From NCBI GenBank assembly GCA_016649675.1, contig JAENXG010000091.1:1-8798 (forward strand): a stretch of DNA of 8,798 bases, in the 5' to 3' direction. The notes under the pieces were generated by a model. It was given only the letters and a program-made list of their open reading frames with translations, had not been told where the DNA came from and ran no database searches. Positions 1 to 5,379 of this stretch are shown piece by piece (within the stretch, counting starts at the first letter, position 1; every line of letters starts with the position of its first letter). The translations under genes were made by a program, and so were the position numbers. This DNA is from Methyloceanibacter sp. (GTDB taxonomy: Bacteria > Pseudomonadota > Alphaproteobacteria > Rhizobiales > Methyloligellaceae).

Positions 1-117
1 GAGAGAGGCGTATATGCCGCCCGAGACTCCCCCCTGGCGGGTGAAGAATCCATGGCGGATGCCCTCGATGGCCTCGAGGCTTGAAGCGCAAAACCGCATC
101 TTGTCGGGTGTAACCAT
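1..117 (-). CDS. pgeF: PgeF / YfiH family protein, 5' part only (laccase-domain 'polyphenol oxidase')
   Basis: Only the first 39 codons are present; the gene runs off the left edge in frame. The N-terminus contains the run IRHGFFTRQGGVSGGIYASL at residues 20-39, the hallmark opening of the YfiH/PgeF (DUF152, multicopper-polyphenol-oxidoreductase-like) family. Family members are cytosolic enzymes of about 250 residues, described as purine nucleosidases/laccase-like proteins and, in E. coli, as a peptidoglycan amino-acid editing factor. The catalytic His/Cys residues lie beyond the window. The ATG at 117 is 19 bases after the midA stop, on the same strand, in a C-rich gap with no convincing Shine-Dalgarno sequence. 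Translation may therefore depend on coupling to midA. The order lgt-midA-pgeF is, from memory, common in Hyphomicrobiales and supports the call. An internal ATG (codon 7) is an alternative start. Confidence 0.88.
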   Translation of the reverse strand, partial: MVTPDKMRFCASSLEAIEGIRHGFFTRQGGVSGGIYASL

Positions 118-136
118 GGGGGCGGCGAGGTGGTGA

Positions 137-1258
137 CTAAATGTCTCCGAAGGGCGGCGGCGCAAGCCCACTGCTTGCAAGCGCAAGCGCCTTGAACAGG
201 AGCCCCATCTCGCGCGGATCGGCAAGCCGCGTTGCGCCTGACAGGATCGCTGCTTGCTGGTCGGGGCGGGCTTGCCGAAGCAGGCGGTCGCGCCTCGCCC
301 CAAGACCGAGCTTGAGCAGGAATTCGCCCTGCGGCATCGGCCCATAGGCGGTGAGGCCGAGTGCGTGTGCTTCCCGCTTGATCTCGGCGAAATCGACATG
401 GGCGGTAAGGTCGGTCTCGCCTTGCATGGCGAGCGGGTCGGCGAAGCGATGGCGGTGGACAGCTTGCAGCGTATCGCCGACGCCGGTCTCTTCATGACCA
501 TAGTCGACGATGAGGGCGGCGAGCGGAGCGTGCCTCGCGCGCGCCGCAAGCGTCGAGAGGAGGGGCGCCACCGCGGGCCGTGTCTCGATGATGGCGCCGT
601 CGGTCGCGTCGATGTCGAGCGCTGCCGGCGGCAGGCTATCGCCTTGTACGGCTTCCCCCGCCGTGAAGACGAAGGCGCCGCCGAGTCCGATGGTGACGCA
701 GCGCTCGCACCATACGCCGTCCTGACGCACGAGATGGCGCACGGGAAGCGCGTCGATGAACTCGTTGGCGAGGAGGATGAGCGGGCCGGCGGGCACGTCC
801 TCGATTCTTTTGCACCACTGGACCGGCGCGGGTGACGCCTTGAGCGTCGTTTGCTGCTCCGCGCGCAGCGCGGGGCTCGTCTCGACGAGCGCAACGGTGA
901 CGCTCGCAAGGAACTTGGGCACGCTCCGGAAGGCGCGGAGCGCGTCGGCCATCAGCGTGCCGCGACCGGGACCGAGCTCGGCGAGAATCACAGCGCCGGG
1001 CTCGCCCATGGACTGCCAGACGGCGACCGCCCAAAGGCCGAGCAGCTCGCCGAAGATCTGGCTCACCTCCGGAGCGGTGATGAAATCCCCGGCGCTGCCA
1101 ATCGGCTGGTGCGAAATGTAATACCCGGAGTGCGGGTCGGCGAGACAGGCGTGCATATAGGCTGCAACGCTCAAGGCGCCGTCGCGGGCGATCTCTTCCT
1201 TGAGCCTCGCCGCAAGCGGCGTCTCCTCGGTGCGCGCGAGTTTCCCTTGCGTGGCCAT
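137..1258 (-). CDS. midA: SAM-dependent methyltransferase, MidA/NDUFAF7 family
   Basis: 373 residues, the normal family length. The family is a class I methyltransferase fold. The mitochondrial homologue NDUFAF7 methylates an arginine of complex I subunit NDUFS2 during assembly; the bacterial substrate is not firmly established. Visible signatures in order: SGYY near residue 44; GDFITAPEVSQIFGELLGLW (58-76), the family's diagnostic N-terminal block; AELGPGRGTLMADALR (93-108), the glycine-rich SAM-binding motif I; LANEFIDALPVR (163-174); LIVDYGH (249-255); ETDLTAHVDF (281-290); and DPREMGLLFKAL (347-358) near the C-terminus. The start is the ATG that shares its A with the lgt stop codon (TGATG), implying translational coupling. 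The reading frame stays open far upstream inside lgt, but residues before this ATG show no homology-like character, so the longer start is rejected. pgeF follows 19 bases later. Confidence 0.93.
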   Translation of the reverse strand: MATQGKLARTEETPLAARLKEEIARDGALSVAAYMHACLADPHSGYYISHQPIGSAGDFITAPEVSQIFGELLGLWAVAVWQSMGEPGAVILAELGPGRGTLMADALRAFRSVPKFLASVTVALVETSPALRAEQQTTLKASPAPVQWCKRIEDVPAGPLILLANEFIDALPVRHLVRQDGVWCERCVTIGLGGAFVFTAGEAVQGDSLPPAALDIDATDGAIIETRPAVAPLLSTLAARARHAPLAALIVDYGHEETGVGDTLQAVHRHRFADPLAMQGETDLTAHVDFAEIKREAHALGLTAYGPMPQGEFLLKLGLGARRDRLLRQARPDQQAAILSGATRLADPREMGLLFKALALASSGLAPPPFGDI

Positions 1259-2085
1259 CACGAGGCTAAAGCGGGCTCTCGCCGCGCGCGCCAGATGAGC
1301 CACAGGCCGACCGCGATCATGGGCAGGGAATACACGATGCCCGGCGTGAATATGCCGACGTCCATGGGGTGGCCGGCGTGCGGCTCGCGCGCGAACTCCT
1401 CCACGAGGCTCCTGAAGATCCCATAGAATATGAGAAAAAGCCCGAACACGGTGCCGGGTCGTGTCAGTGCCTGATAGCGGTGGGTGGCGATGCGCAGGAT
1501 GATGAAGAGCACGACGCCTTCGAGCGCCGCCTCGTAGAGCTGACTCGGGTGGCGCGGAAGATCGCCGGCGCCGGGGAAGACCATCGCCCAAGGAACGTCG
1601 CTCACGCGTCCGACAACTTCCGAATTGATGAAATTCGCGAGCCGGCCGAAGAACAGGCCGAACGGCGTCGCCGCCGAGGCGATGTCGCCGAGCGACAGCG
1701 GATTGATGTGCTTGATGCGCGAGAAGACATAGACGGCGACCACGACGCCGAGAAGCCCGCCATGGAAAGACATGCCGCCGTTCCACACCGCGGGAATTTC
1801 CGCAGGGTTCGCCCAGAAATAGCTCGGCTCATAAAACAGCACGAAGCCGATCCTGCCGCCGAGCACGATGCCGAGGGTGATCCACAGCAGGAAATCGTCG
1901 GCCTGGGTAATCGTCATCGGCGGCTTGCCGCCCCACAGGTCCGGGCGCGAGACGAGGCGGCGCGCATAGAGCCAGCCGAGCAGGATGCCGGCCATATAGG
2001 CAAGCCCGTACCAACGCACGGAGACCGGTCCGATCTGGAGCGCCACCGGGTCGATCAGAGGGTAGGGGATGACGAGGAGGTCCAT
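1258..2085 (-). CDS. lgt: Phosphatidylglycerol-prolipoprotein diacylglyceryl transferase
   Basis: 275 residues, typical for Lgt. This inner-membrane enzyme transfers diacylglycerol from phosphatidylglycerol to the lipobox cysteine of prolipoproteins, the first step of lipoprotein maturation. It is strongly hydrophobic with several membrane segments (about 27-42, 66-86, 107-122, 190-200, 212-226, 248-265). Family motifs are clear: VRWYGLAY (23-30), GGMSFHGGLLG (103-113) containing the conserved histidine region, the Lgt signature GRLANFINSEVVGR (147-160), RHPSQLYEAALEG (178-190), and RSLVEEFAREP (225-235) near the C-terminus. The ATG at 2085 has only a weak Shine-Dalgarno sequence. A perfect TTGACA lies about 55 bases upstream and may be its -35 box. 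It is first in the lgt-midA-pgeF string and divergent from ubiK. Confidence 0.97.
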   Translation of the reverse strand: MDLLVIPYPLIDPVALQIGPVSVRWYGLAYMAGILLGWLYARRLVSRPDLWGGKPPMTITQADDFLLWITLGIVLGGRIGFVLFYEPSYFWANPAEIPAVWNGGMSFHGGLLGVVVAVYVFSRIKHINPLSLGDIASAATPFGLFFGRLANFINSEVVGRVSDVPWAMVFPGAGDLPRHPSQLYEAALEGVVLFIILRIATHRYQALTRPGTVFGLFLIFYGIFRSLVEEFAREPHAGHPMDVGIFTPGIVYSLPMIAVGLWLIWRARREPALAS

Positions 2086-2113
2086 TGACGATGGTCCGGT
2101 AAAATGCGCCGCG

Positions 2114-2142
2114 ACCCTTCACCGCCATTGGCTGCCTGTCAA
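2114..2142 (-). promoter_or_regulatory. Candidate lgt operon promoter
   Basis: On the minus strand a perfect consensus -35 hexamer TTGACA (2142-2137) is followed after 17 bases by AAGGGT (2119-2114), a poor -10 match. The -35 is convincing, while the -10 is weak, as is usual in GC-rich alphaproteobacteria. A transcript starting near 2107 would have a leader of about 22 bases before the lgt ATG. Confidence 0.32.
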
Positions 2143-2146
2143 GGCG

Positions 2147-2162
2147 CGGGAGGCCGCTCCCG
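2147..2162. other. Short perfect inverted repeat between lgt and ubiK
   Basis: CGGGAG (2147-2152) and CTCCCG (2157-2162) flank a GCCG loop, giving a 6-bp stem with a 4-base loop. It lies just upstream of the putative lgt -35 box and has no U-tract on either side, so it is not an intrinsic terminator. It may be a protein-binding dyad or chance in GC-rich DNA. Confidence 0.3.
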
Positions 2163-2177
2163 GAAGAGTTCGGCGGC

Positions 2178-2206
2178 TTGCGCCGGGTGCTGGGGCACCC
2201 CATAGT
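2178..2206 (+). promoter_or_regulatory. Candidate ubiK promoter with a dyad in its spacer
   Basis: TTGCGC (2178-2183) and CATAGT (2201-2206) are separated by exactly 17 bases. Each keeps part of the sigma-70 consensus (TTG; AT-A-T). The spacer contains the perfect palindrome GGGTGC-TGGG-GCACCC (2185-2200). Transcription would start near 2213, leaving a leader of about 37 bases before the ubiK ATG. The hexamers are imperfect, so this remains a prediction. Confidence 0.33.
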
Positions 2207-2249
2207 TGGTGCGCCCCGGACGAAACTGCACCGACGAAGGGTCCATAAG

Positions 2250-2516
2250 ATGACGCAGACCACAGGCCGGTTCTTCGACGAGATCGGCAAGCTCATCACC
2301 GACGCGGCCGGCGCGGCAGACGGCGTGCGCAAAGAGATCGAAGGCGTCGTCCGGGCCCAGGCCGAGCGCGTGCTGCGCGATCTCGACGTGGTGCAGCGCG
2401 AGGAGTTCGAGGCGGTCAAGGCCATGGCCCAGAAGGCTCGCGAGGAGAACGATCGGCTGAAGGAGCGCATCGCTACGCTCGAGACGGCGCTCGCCGAACG
2501 CAAGGCCAGCAGCTAG
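2250..2516 (+). CDS. ubiK: Accessory factor UbiK family protein (formerly BMFP/DUF526, YqiC-like)
   Basis: 88 residues. The family helps assemble or stabilise the soluble Ubi enzyme complex of aerobic ubiquinone biosynthesis in gammaproteobacteria and is described as membrane-associating and oligomeric through a coiled coil. Here the N-terminal part (residues 1-45) carries the family pattern FFDEIGKLITDAAGAADGVRKEI with amphipathic helix character. Residues 48-84 form an evident charged coiled coil (REEFEAVKAMAQ, REENDRLKERIATLETAL) as in UbiK/YqiC. The start is the ATG at 2250, with a GAAGGG Shine-Dalgarno-like run 7-8 bases upstream. The frame is open further upstream, but the preceding residues do not fit the family. 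It is divergent from lgt; the next gene, a YbjN-domain gene, is 266 bases downstream. Function in this organism is inferred from the family only. Confidence 0.87.
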   Translation: MTQTTGRFFDEIGKLITDAAGAADGVRKEIEGVVRAQAERVLRDLDVVQREEFEAVKAMAQKAREENDRLKERIATLETALAERKASS

Positions 2517-2583
2517 CAGCGAGGTTTCGCGACAAAGCCGAAGAAAGGCCCTTGACTGGCCGCTTCGCCACGCCCGGCGTCCG

Positions 2584-2625
2584 GATTGCGAATCGGCCCC
2601 GCTCTACGGCTTGCGGGGCGCAATC
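2584..2625. other. Two-part imperfect hairpin downstream of ubiK
   Basis: An inner perfect 7-bp stem GCCCCGC (2596-2602) / GCGGGGC (2613-2619) with a 10-base loop is stacked on an outer 6-bp stem GATTGC (2584-2589) / GCAATC (2620-2625), with a 6-base bulge on the left arm. It begins about 70 bases after the ubiK stop. No T-run follows on either strand, so an intrinsic terminator is doubtful. An RNA 3'-end stabiliser or protein-binding dyad is possible. Confidence 0.4.
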
Positions 2626-2683
2626 AATCCACAACTATCTTTAGATGGTCCACAGCATTTCGCTTGACCCGACTCAACCCACG

Positions 2684-2713
2684 TTGGTGCTTCCGGATTC
2701 TCCGTTATATAAC
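2684..2713 (+). promoter_or_regulatory. Candidate ybjN-proC promoter
   Basis: TTGGTG (2684-2689) is followed after 18 bases by TATAAC (2708-2713), a good -10 hexamer (5 of 6 to TATAAT), inside the only clearly AT-rich stretch of the region (about 2640-2731). Immediately downstream CTGATTC occurs twice (2713-2719 and 2725-2731, 12 bases apart), overlapping the expected start site, where a regulator could bind. The leader to the YbjN ATG would be about 63 bases. Confidence 0.42.
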
Positions 2714-2782
2714 TGATTCACAAGCTGATTCGCGGCGGCATGTTGAGTGCGCGGAACTCTGCCGAGGCCACAGAGGACACGC

Positions 2783-3280
2783 ATGGCTACCACACAGGCT
2801 AACTACGACCATTTCACCAACCCGGTGGACATGGTCGAGCATATTGCAACCATTCACGATTGGACCTTCGAGCGCAGCGCCCCTGACGAGCTGACGCTCA
2901 CGGTGTCCGGCACCTGGTGCGACTATCATATCTCGCTCACCTGGCGGGACGATCTCGAGGCCCTGCATCTTGCTTGTGCCTTCGATTTCAGAGTTACCAA
3001 GCTCAGGCTTAACGAGATCTACCGGCTGATGGCGCTGATCAACGAGCAGCTCTGGCTCGGCCATTTCGATCTGTGGAAGGATGACGGCATGCTGCTGTAC
3101 CGCCACGGGCTCCTGCTCGCTGGCGCCGAGACCCATGTCGGCCAATGCGAGGCGCTGCTTAAAGCTGCGCTTGAGGCTTGCGAGCGCTATTATCAGTCCT
3201 TCCAGTTCGTATTGTGGGCGGGCAAGTCCGCGGAGGAGGCGCTCGCCGCCACCATGCTCGAGACGCAAGGAACGGCATGA
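2783..3280 (+). CDS. YbjN domain-containing protein (putative sensory-transduction-like protein)
   Basis: 165 residues, a cytosolic protein with no signal peptide or membrane segment. It matches the YbjN-like family (PF10722 type), which has a fold like type III secretion chaperones but no settled biochemical role; E. coli YbjN affects motility and stress traits when its dose changes. Recognisable features are NPVDMVEHIATIHDWTFER (residues 13-31), a beta-rich middle with DELTLTVSGTWCDYHISLTW (35-54), and the helical WLGHFDLWKDDGMLLYRHGLLL (91-112). The ATG at 2783 has a good Shine-Dalgarno AGAGGA (2772-2777). An upstream in-frame GTG at 2747 lacks one and is rejected. The stop overlaps the proC start (ATGA), so the pair is translationally coupled. 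This YbjN-proC pairing recurs, from memory, in Hyphomicrobiales. Its role beside proC is unknown. Confidence 0.87.
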   Translation: MATTQANYDHFTNPVDMVEHIATIHDWTFERSAPDELTLTVSGTWCDYHISLTWRDDLEALHLACAFDFRVTKLRLNEIYRLMALINEQLWLGHFDLWKDDGMLLYRHGLLLAGAETHVGQCEALLKAALEACERYYQSFQFVLWAGKSAEEALAATMLETQGTA

Positions 3281-4101
3281 CACTTAGCCTCGCCGGGCCG
3301 CTGCTCCTGGTGGGAGCGGGAAAGATGGGCGGGGCGCTGCTTGAGGGTTGGCTCCGGCAGGGCCTCGACCCGGCTGCTGTCTTCATCCAGGACCCTGCGC
3401 CGCCCTCTCCTGAAGTGGGTGCCCTGATCGCGCGCCACGGCATCGAGGCGGGGACCGCGCCGGATCTGCCGGCGCCGCCGTCGGTCATCCTGCTCGCGGT
3501 GAAGCCGGACATCGTCCAAAAGCTGCTGCCGGAGGTCGAGCCTCTGATCGGCGAAAAGACCGTGCTGCTGTCGATTGCCGCGGGGCGGACGCTGGCGAGT
3601 CTCGCGCGGGCCTTGCCGCCGGGCGTCGCCATCGTGCGCGCGATGCCGAACACGGCGGCCGCGGTCGGTCACAGCGTGACGGTCGCTTGCGCCAACGAGG
3701 CGGTGACGCGCGACCAGGCGCTCGAGTGCAACATGCTGCTCGAGGCCGTGGGCGAGGTGATCTGGATCGAGGAGGAAGGCCTGCTCGATGCGGTGACCGC
3801 GGTCTCCGGCAGCGGGCCGGCCTATGTGTTCCTGCTCGCGGAGTGTTTGGCGGAAGCGGGCCGCGCCGCAGGGCTCGATCCCGAGCTTGCAAGCCGCTTG
3901 GCGCGGGCGACGGTTGCCGGCGCCGGCGAGCTGTTGCGCCGCTCGGACCTGTCGCCGGCAGAGCTCAGAGCCAATGTGACTTCGCCCAAGGGCACGACCG
4001 CGGCGGCGCTCGAGGTGCTCATGGGGAAGGATGGATTCCAGGACCTTCTCGCCCGCGCCGTCGCCGCCGCCGCCAAGCGCTCCCGCGAGCTTTCGTCGTA
4101 A
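3277..4101 (+). CDS. proC: Pyrroline-5-carboxylate reductase
   Basis: 274 residues, the normal ProC length. It reduces 1-pyrroline-5-carboxylate to L-proline with NAD(P)H, the last step of proline synthesis, in the cytosol as an oligomer. The N-terminal Rossmann motif is GAGKMGGALLEGW (13-25). Further landmarks are AVKP (74-77), AAGRTLASL (101-109), RAMPNTAAAVG (121-131), and the PROSITE-type P5CR signature running from AVSGSGPAYVF (175-185) through AEAGRAAGLD to ATVAGAGELL (211-220), followed by VTSPKGTTAAALEVL (234-248). The last motif has K where many homologues have G (SPGGTT). The start is the ATG in the ATGA overlap with the ybjN stop, with AAGGAA (3267-3272) four bases upstream. Downstream lies a palindromic repeat. 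Confidence 0.96.
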   Translation: MTLSLAGPLLLVGAGKMGGALLEGWLRQGLDPAAVFIQDPAPPSPEVGALIARHGIEAGTAPDLPAPPSVILLAVKPDIVQKLLPEVEPLIGEKTVLLSIAAGRTLASLARALPPGVAIVRAMPNTAAAVGHSVTVACANEAVTRDQALECNMLLEAVGEVIWIEEEGLLDAVTAVSGSGPAYVFLLAECLAEAGRAAGLDPELASRLARATVAGAGELLRRSDLSPAELRANVTSPKGTTAAALEVLMGKDGFQDLLARAVAAAAKRSRELSS

Positions 4102-4112
4102 GGGCCCCTTGG

Positions 4113-4197
4113 TTCGAGACGCGCCCTTCGGGCACTCCTCACCATGAGCAGTCTGCTCCTCACCCTGAGGAGACGCGCGGCGTCTCGAAGGGTGAGG
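4113..4197. repeat. REP-like nested palindromic intergenic element
   Basis: About 85 bases made almost entirely of inverted repeats. The outer arms are TTCGAGACGC (4113-4122) / GCGTCTCGAA (4180-4189), a perfect 10-bp match. The middle arms are CTCCTCA (4135-4141) / TGAGGAG (4166-4172). The core is GAGCAG (4146-4151) / CTGCTC (4153-4158). Local side hairpins are GCCC-TTC-GGGC (4123-4133) and AGACGC-GCG-GCGTCT (4171-4185). A further 9-bp pairing joins CCTCACCCT (4158-4166) to AGGGTGAGG (4189-4197). The composition (CTCGAAGGGTGAGG, CTCACCCTGAGGAG) is what I recall of dispersed extragenic palindromes in Bradyrhizobium-like genomes. It begins 11 bases after the proC stop and could cap the proC mRNA or act as a factor-dependent terminator. 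Confidence 0.75.
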
Positions 4198-4244
4198 CCC
4201 CGGCGTCTTTCGATGGCCGCAAAAAGCGCCTATGCTGGACGTCG

Positions 4245-4250
4245 AAGGAG
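4245..4250 (+). promoter_or_regulatory. Ribosome binding site that fixes the TetR/COQ9-like start
   Basis: AAGGAG, a near-consensus Shine-Dalgarno, ends 8 bases before the ATG at 4259. It falls inside the reading frame of the longer start at 4232, which has no such site, and so favours the shorter product. Confidence 0.7.
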
Positions 4251-4258
4251 TACCCCCC

Positions 4259-4960
4259 ATGTTCGACGATTTCTCCAAACGTTCCAAAGCCGTACGGGCC
4301 GCGCTCGACCTCGCCGAGAAGCGCGGCTGGCGCGACACGAGCCTCACCGACATCGCGCAGGAAGCAGGCCTCAGCCTGTCCGAGCTCCGCCGCGAGTTCA
4401 CCTGCAAGAGCGACATCATCCGCGCCTTCCAGGCCGAGGTTGACGCCGAGGTTTTGGGCAAAGCGAAAGCGGCGGGGGAGGCACAGAGCCCGCGCGACCG
4501 GCTGTTCGATATCGTCATGACGCGGTTCGAGGTGATGGCGCCCTATAAGTCCGCGCTCAAGCGCATCGTTGCCTATCTCTCCTGCCGCCCGGGCGAGGGC
4601 GCGACGCTGCTCTGCTCGACGCTCGCGTCGCAATACTGGATGCTGGCCGGCGCCGGCGCCAAGCTCGACGGCGCCGGCGGAGCGCTCCGCGTCACCGGTC
4701 TCACCGCCATTTACGGCAAGGTGTTCCAGGTCTGGCTCGACGATCCGTCACCCTCGCTCGACCGGACCATGGCCGCCCTCGACCAGAGACTGCGCCGAGG
4801 CGAGCGCTTTCTCTCCGGTATGGAGTCGACCTGCAAGGACTTCTGCCGCGTCGCCTGCGGGCTCCTGCCGCGCGGCTGGAAGCGTGGCGATCACGCAGAA
4901 GCTCCGCCGCAGCCGGCAGCGCCTCCTTCTTCAGGGCCCGCACCTGCAGCTGCCGTATGA
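4259..4960 (+). CDS. TetR-like N-terminus / COQ9-like C-terminus protein (probable transcriptional regulator or COQ9 relative)
   Basis: 233 residues. Residues 10-60 look like a TetR-type helix-turn-helix (AALDLAEKRGW, SLTDIAQEAGLSLSELRREF, KSDIIRAF). The recognition region is atypical: the usual Y-x-x-F ending is LRREF. The rest resembles COQ9: RFEVMAPYKSALKRI (89-103) and especially IYGKVFQVWLDDPSPSLDRTM (151-171) with LDQRLRRGERF (174-184). COQ9 proteins are structural TetR relatives that bind lipids and serve ubiquinone synthesis, so the gene may be a regulator or a lipid-binding helper; the sequence alone does not decide. The last 25 residues are a Pro/Ala-rich disordered tail. The start is set by AAGGAG 8 bases upstream. 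It is convergent with the exported-protein gene, 27 bases apart, with no obvious terminator between. TetR-family is the safest label. Confidence 0.8.
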   Translation: MFDDFSKRSKAVRAALDLAEKRGWRDTSLTDIAQEAGLSLSELRREFTCKSDIIRAFQAEVDAEVLGKAKAAGEAQSPRDRLFDIVMTRFEVMAPYKSALKRIVAYLSCRPGEGATLLCSTLASQYWMLAGAGAKLDGAGGALRVTGLTAIYGKVFQVWLDDPSPSLDRTMAALDQRLRRGERFLSGMESTCKDFCRVACGLLPRGWKRGDHAEAPPQPAAPPSSGPAPAAAV

Positions 4961-4987
4961 TGTGAGAGAGCGGGTGCGAGCTGGCGT

Positions 4988-5341
4988 CTATTCCGGGAGC
5001 GGATCTTCGTCGCCGGGACCGGAAAGATCCTCGGGGCCTTCGCCGGGCAGCGCATTGTCGACCGGATCGCCCGCTACAGGGAAGTCAGGATCGGGCGGAA
5101 GGTCGACGCTCCCATCAGACGCGCCGCTCCCCGCTCCGAACAGGGACCGGCCGATTCCGCCGAACACCGGCCCGCCGTTCGCGCGCCGGACCTGCAACCC
5201 GCCGCCGCCGCCGAAATTGAGCTGGATCTGAGAGCCTGGCTGCTCTGCATCTTGAATCTGGTCCATCTCCGATTCGCCGACCGCCGGTCCGGTGAAGGAG
5301 ACGGCGAGGACCGCTGCCAGTGCCGCTGCCGCTCGTCGCAT
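4988..5341 (-). CDS. Hypothetical exported acidic Gly/Pro-rich protein
   Basis: 117 residues; I do not recognise the family. The N-terminus is a plausible Sec signal peptide: MRR, a hydrophobic AAAALAAVLAVSF stretch, then GPAVG with cleavage probably near residues 20-23. The mature part begins with ESEMDQIQ, has NFGGGGGLQVRR (42-53), then GG-rich sequence to about residue 74, and ends in a low-complexity acidic tail rich in Asp, Glu, Pro and Gly (DLPPDPDFPVAGDP onward). No cysteines, lipobox or later membrane segment is visible, so a soluble periplasmic or secreted protein is likely. The ATG has a strong Shine-Dalgarno (GGGAGGAG, 5356-5349) at good spacing, which argues it is real. It lies 38 bases downstream of the sensor-kinase stop on the same strand, so it is probably the last gene of the MarR/two-component operon. 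Confidence 0.65.
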   Translation of the reverse strand: MRRAAAALAAVLAVSFTGPAVGESEMDQIQDAEQPGSQIQLNFGGGGGLQVRRANGGPVFGGIGRSLFGAGSGASDGSVDLPPDPDFPVAGDPVDNALPGEGPEDLSGPGDEDPLPE

Positions 5342-5348
5342 GAAGTGT

Positions 5349-5356
5349 CTCCTCCC
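5349..5356 (-). promoter_or_regulatory. Strong ribosome binding site of the exported-protein gene
   Basis: On the minus strand GGGAGGAG ends 7 bases before the ATG at 5341. It is among the best Shine-Dalgarno sequences in the window and is the main support that this unrecognised small gene is translated. Confidence 0.7.
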
Positions 5357-5379
5357 GCTGTCTTTCTTGGCTGCCGCGA

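Noticed and set aside
1259..1786. Extension of the midA frame upstream to give a 549-residue protein
   Set aside because: The extra residues are an out-of-frame reading of lgt, rich in Arg/Ala/His. The family begins at the ATG that overlaps the lgt stop.
1369..2088. Open frame opposite lgt on the plus strand, and similar frames at 6825-7742, 7466-8056 and 8157-8750
   Set aside because: All are antisense to genes with clear family signatures, and none has a supporting ribosome site or motif.
2664..2669. TTGACC as a -35 box for the ybjN-proC promoter
   Set aside because: It is 38 bases from the good TATAAC. Nothing resembling a -10 lies 16-18 bases downstream, so TTGGTG at 2684 is the better partner.
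4232..4258. Longer start for the TetR/COQ9-like gene at 4232
   Set aside because: No Shine-Dalgarno precedes it, while AAGGAG lies within the added segment, correctly spaced for the ATG at 4259.
3193..4518. Long open frame on the minus strand opposite proC and the TetR/COQ9-like gene (441 codons)
   Set aside because: It overlaps two well-supported genes and the intergenic palindrome, with low-complexity Arg/Gly/Ala sequence and no motif.
4961..4987. Bidirectional terminator between the convergent TetR/COQ9-like and exported-protein genes
   Set aside because: The 27-base gap holds no stem with a T-run. Only a weak CCCGC/GCGGG pairing (4937-4941 / 4970-4974) reaches into the coding end.
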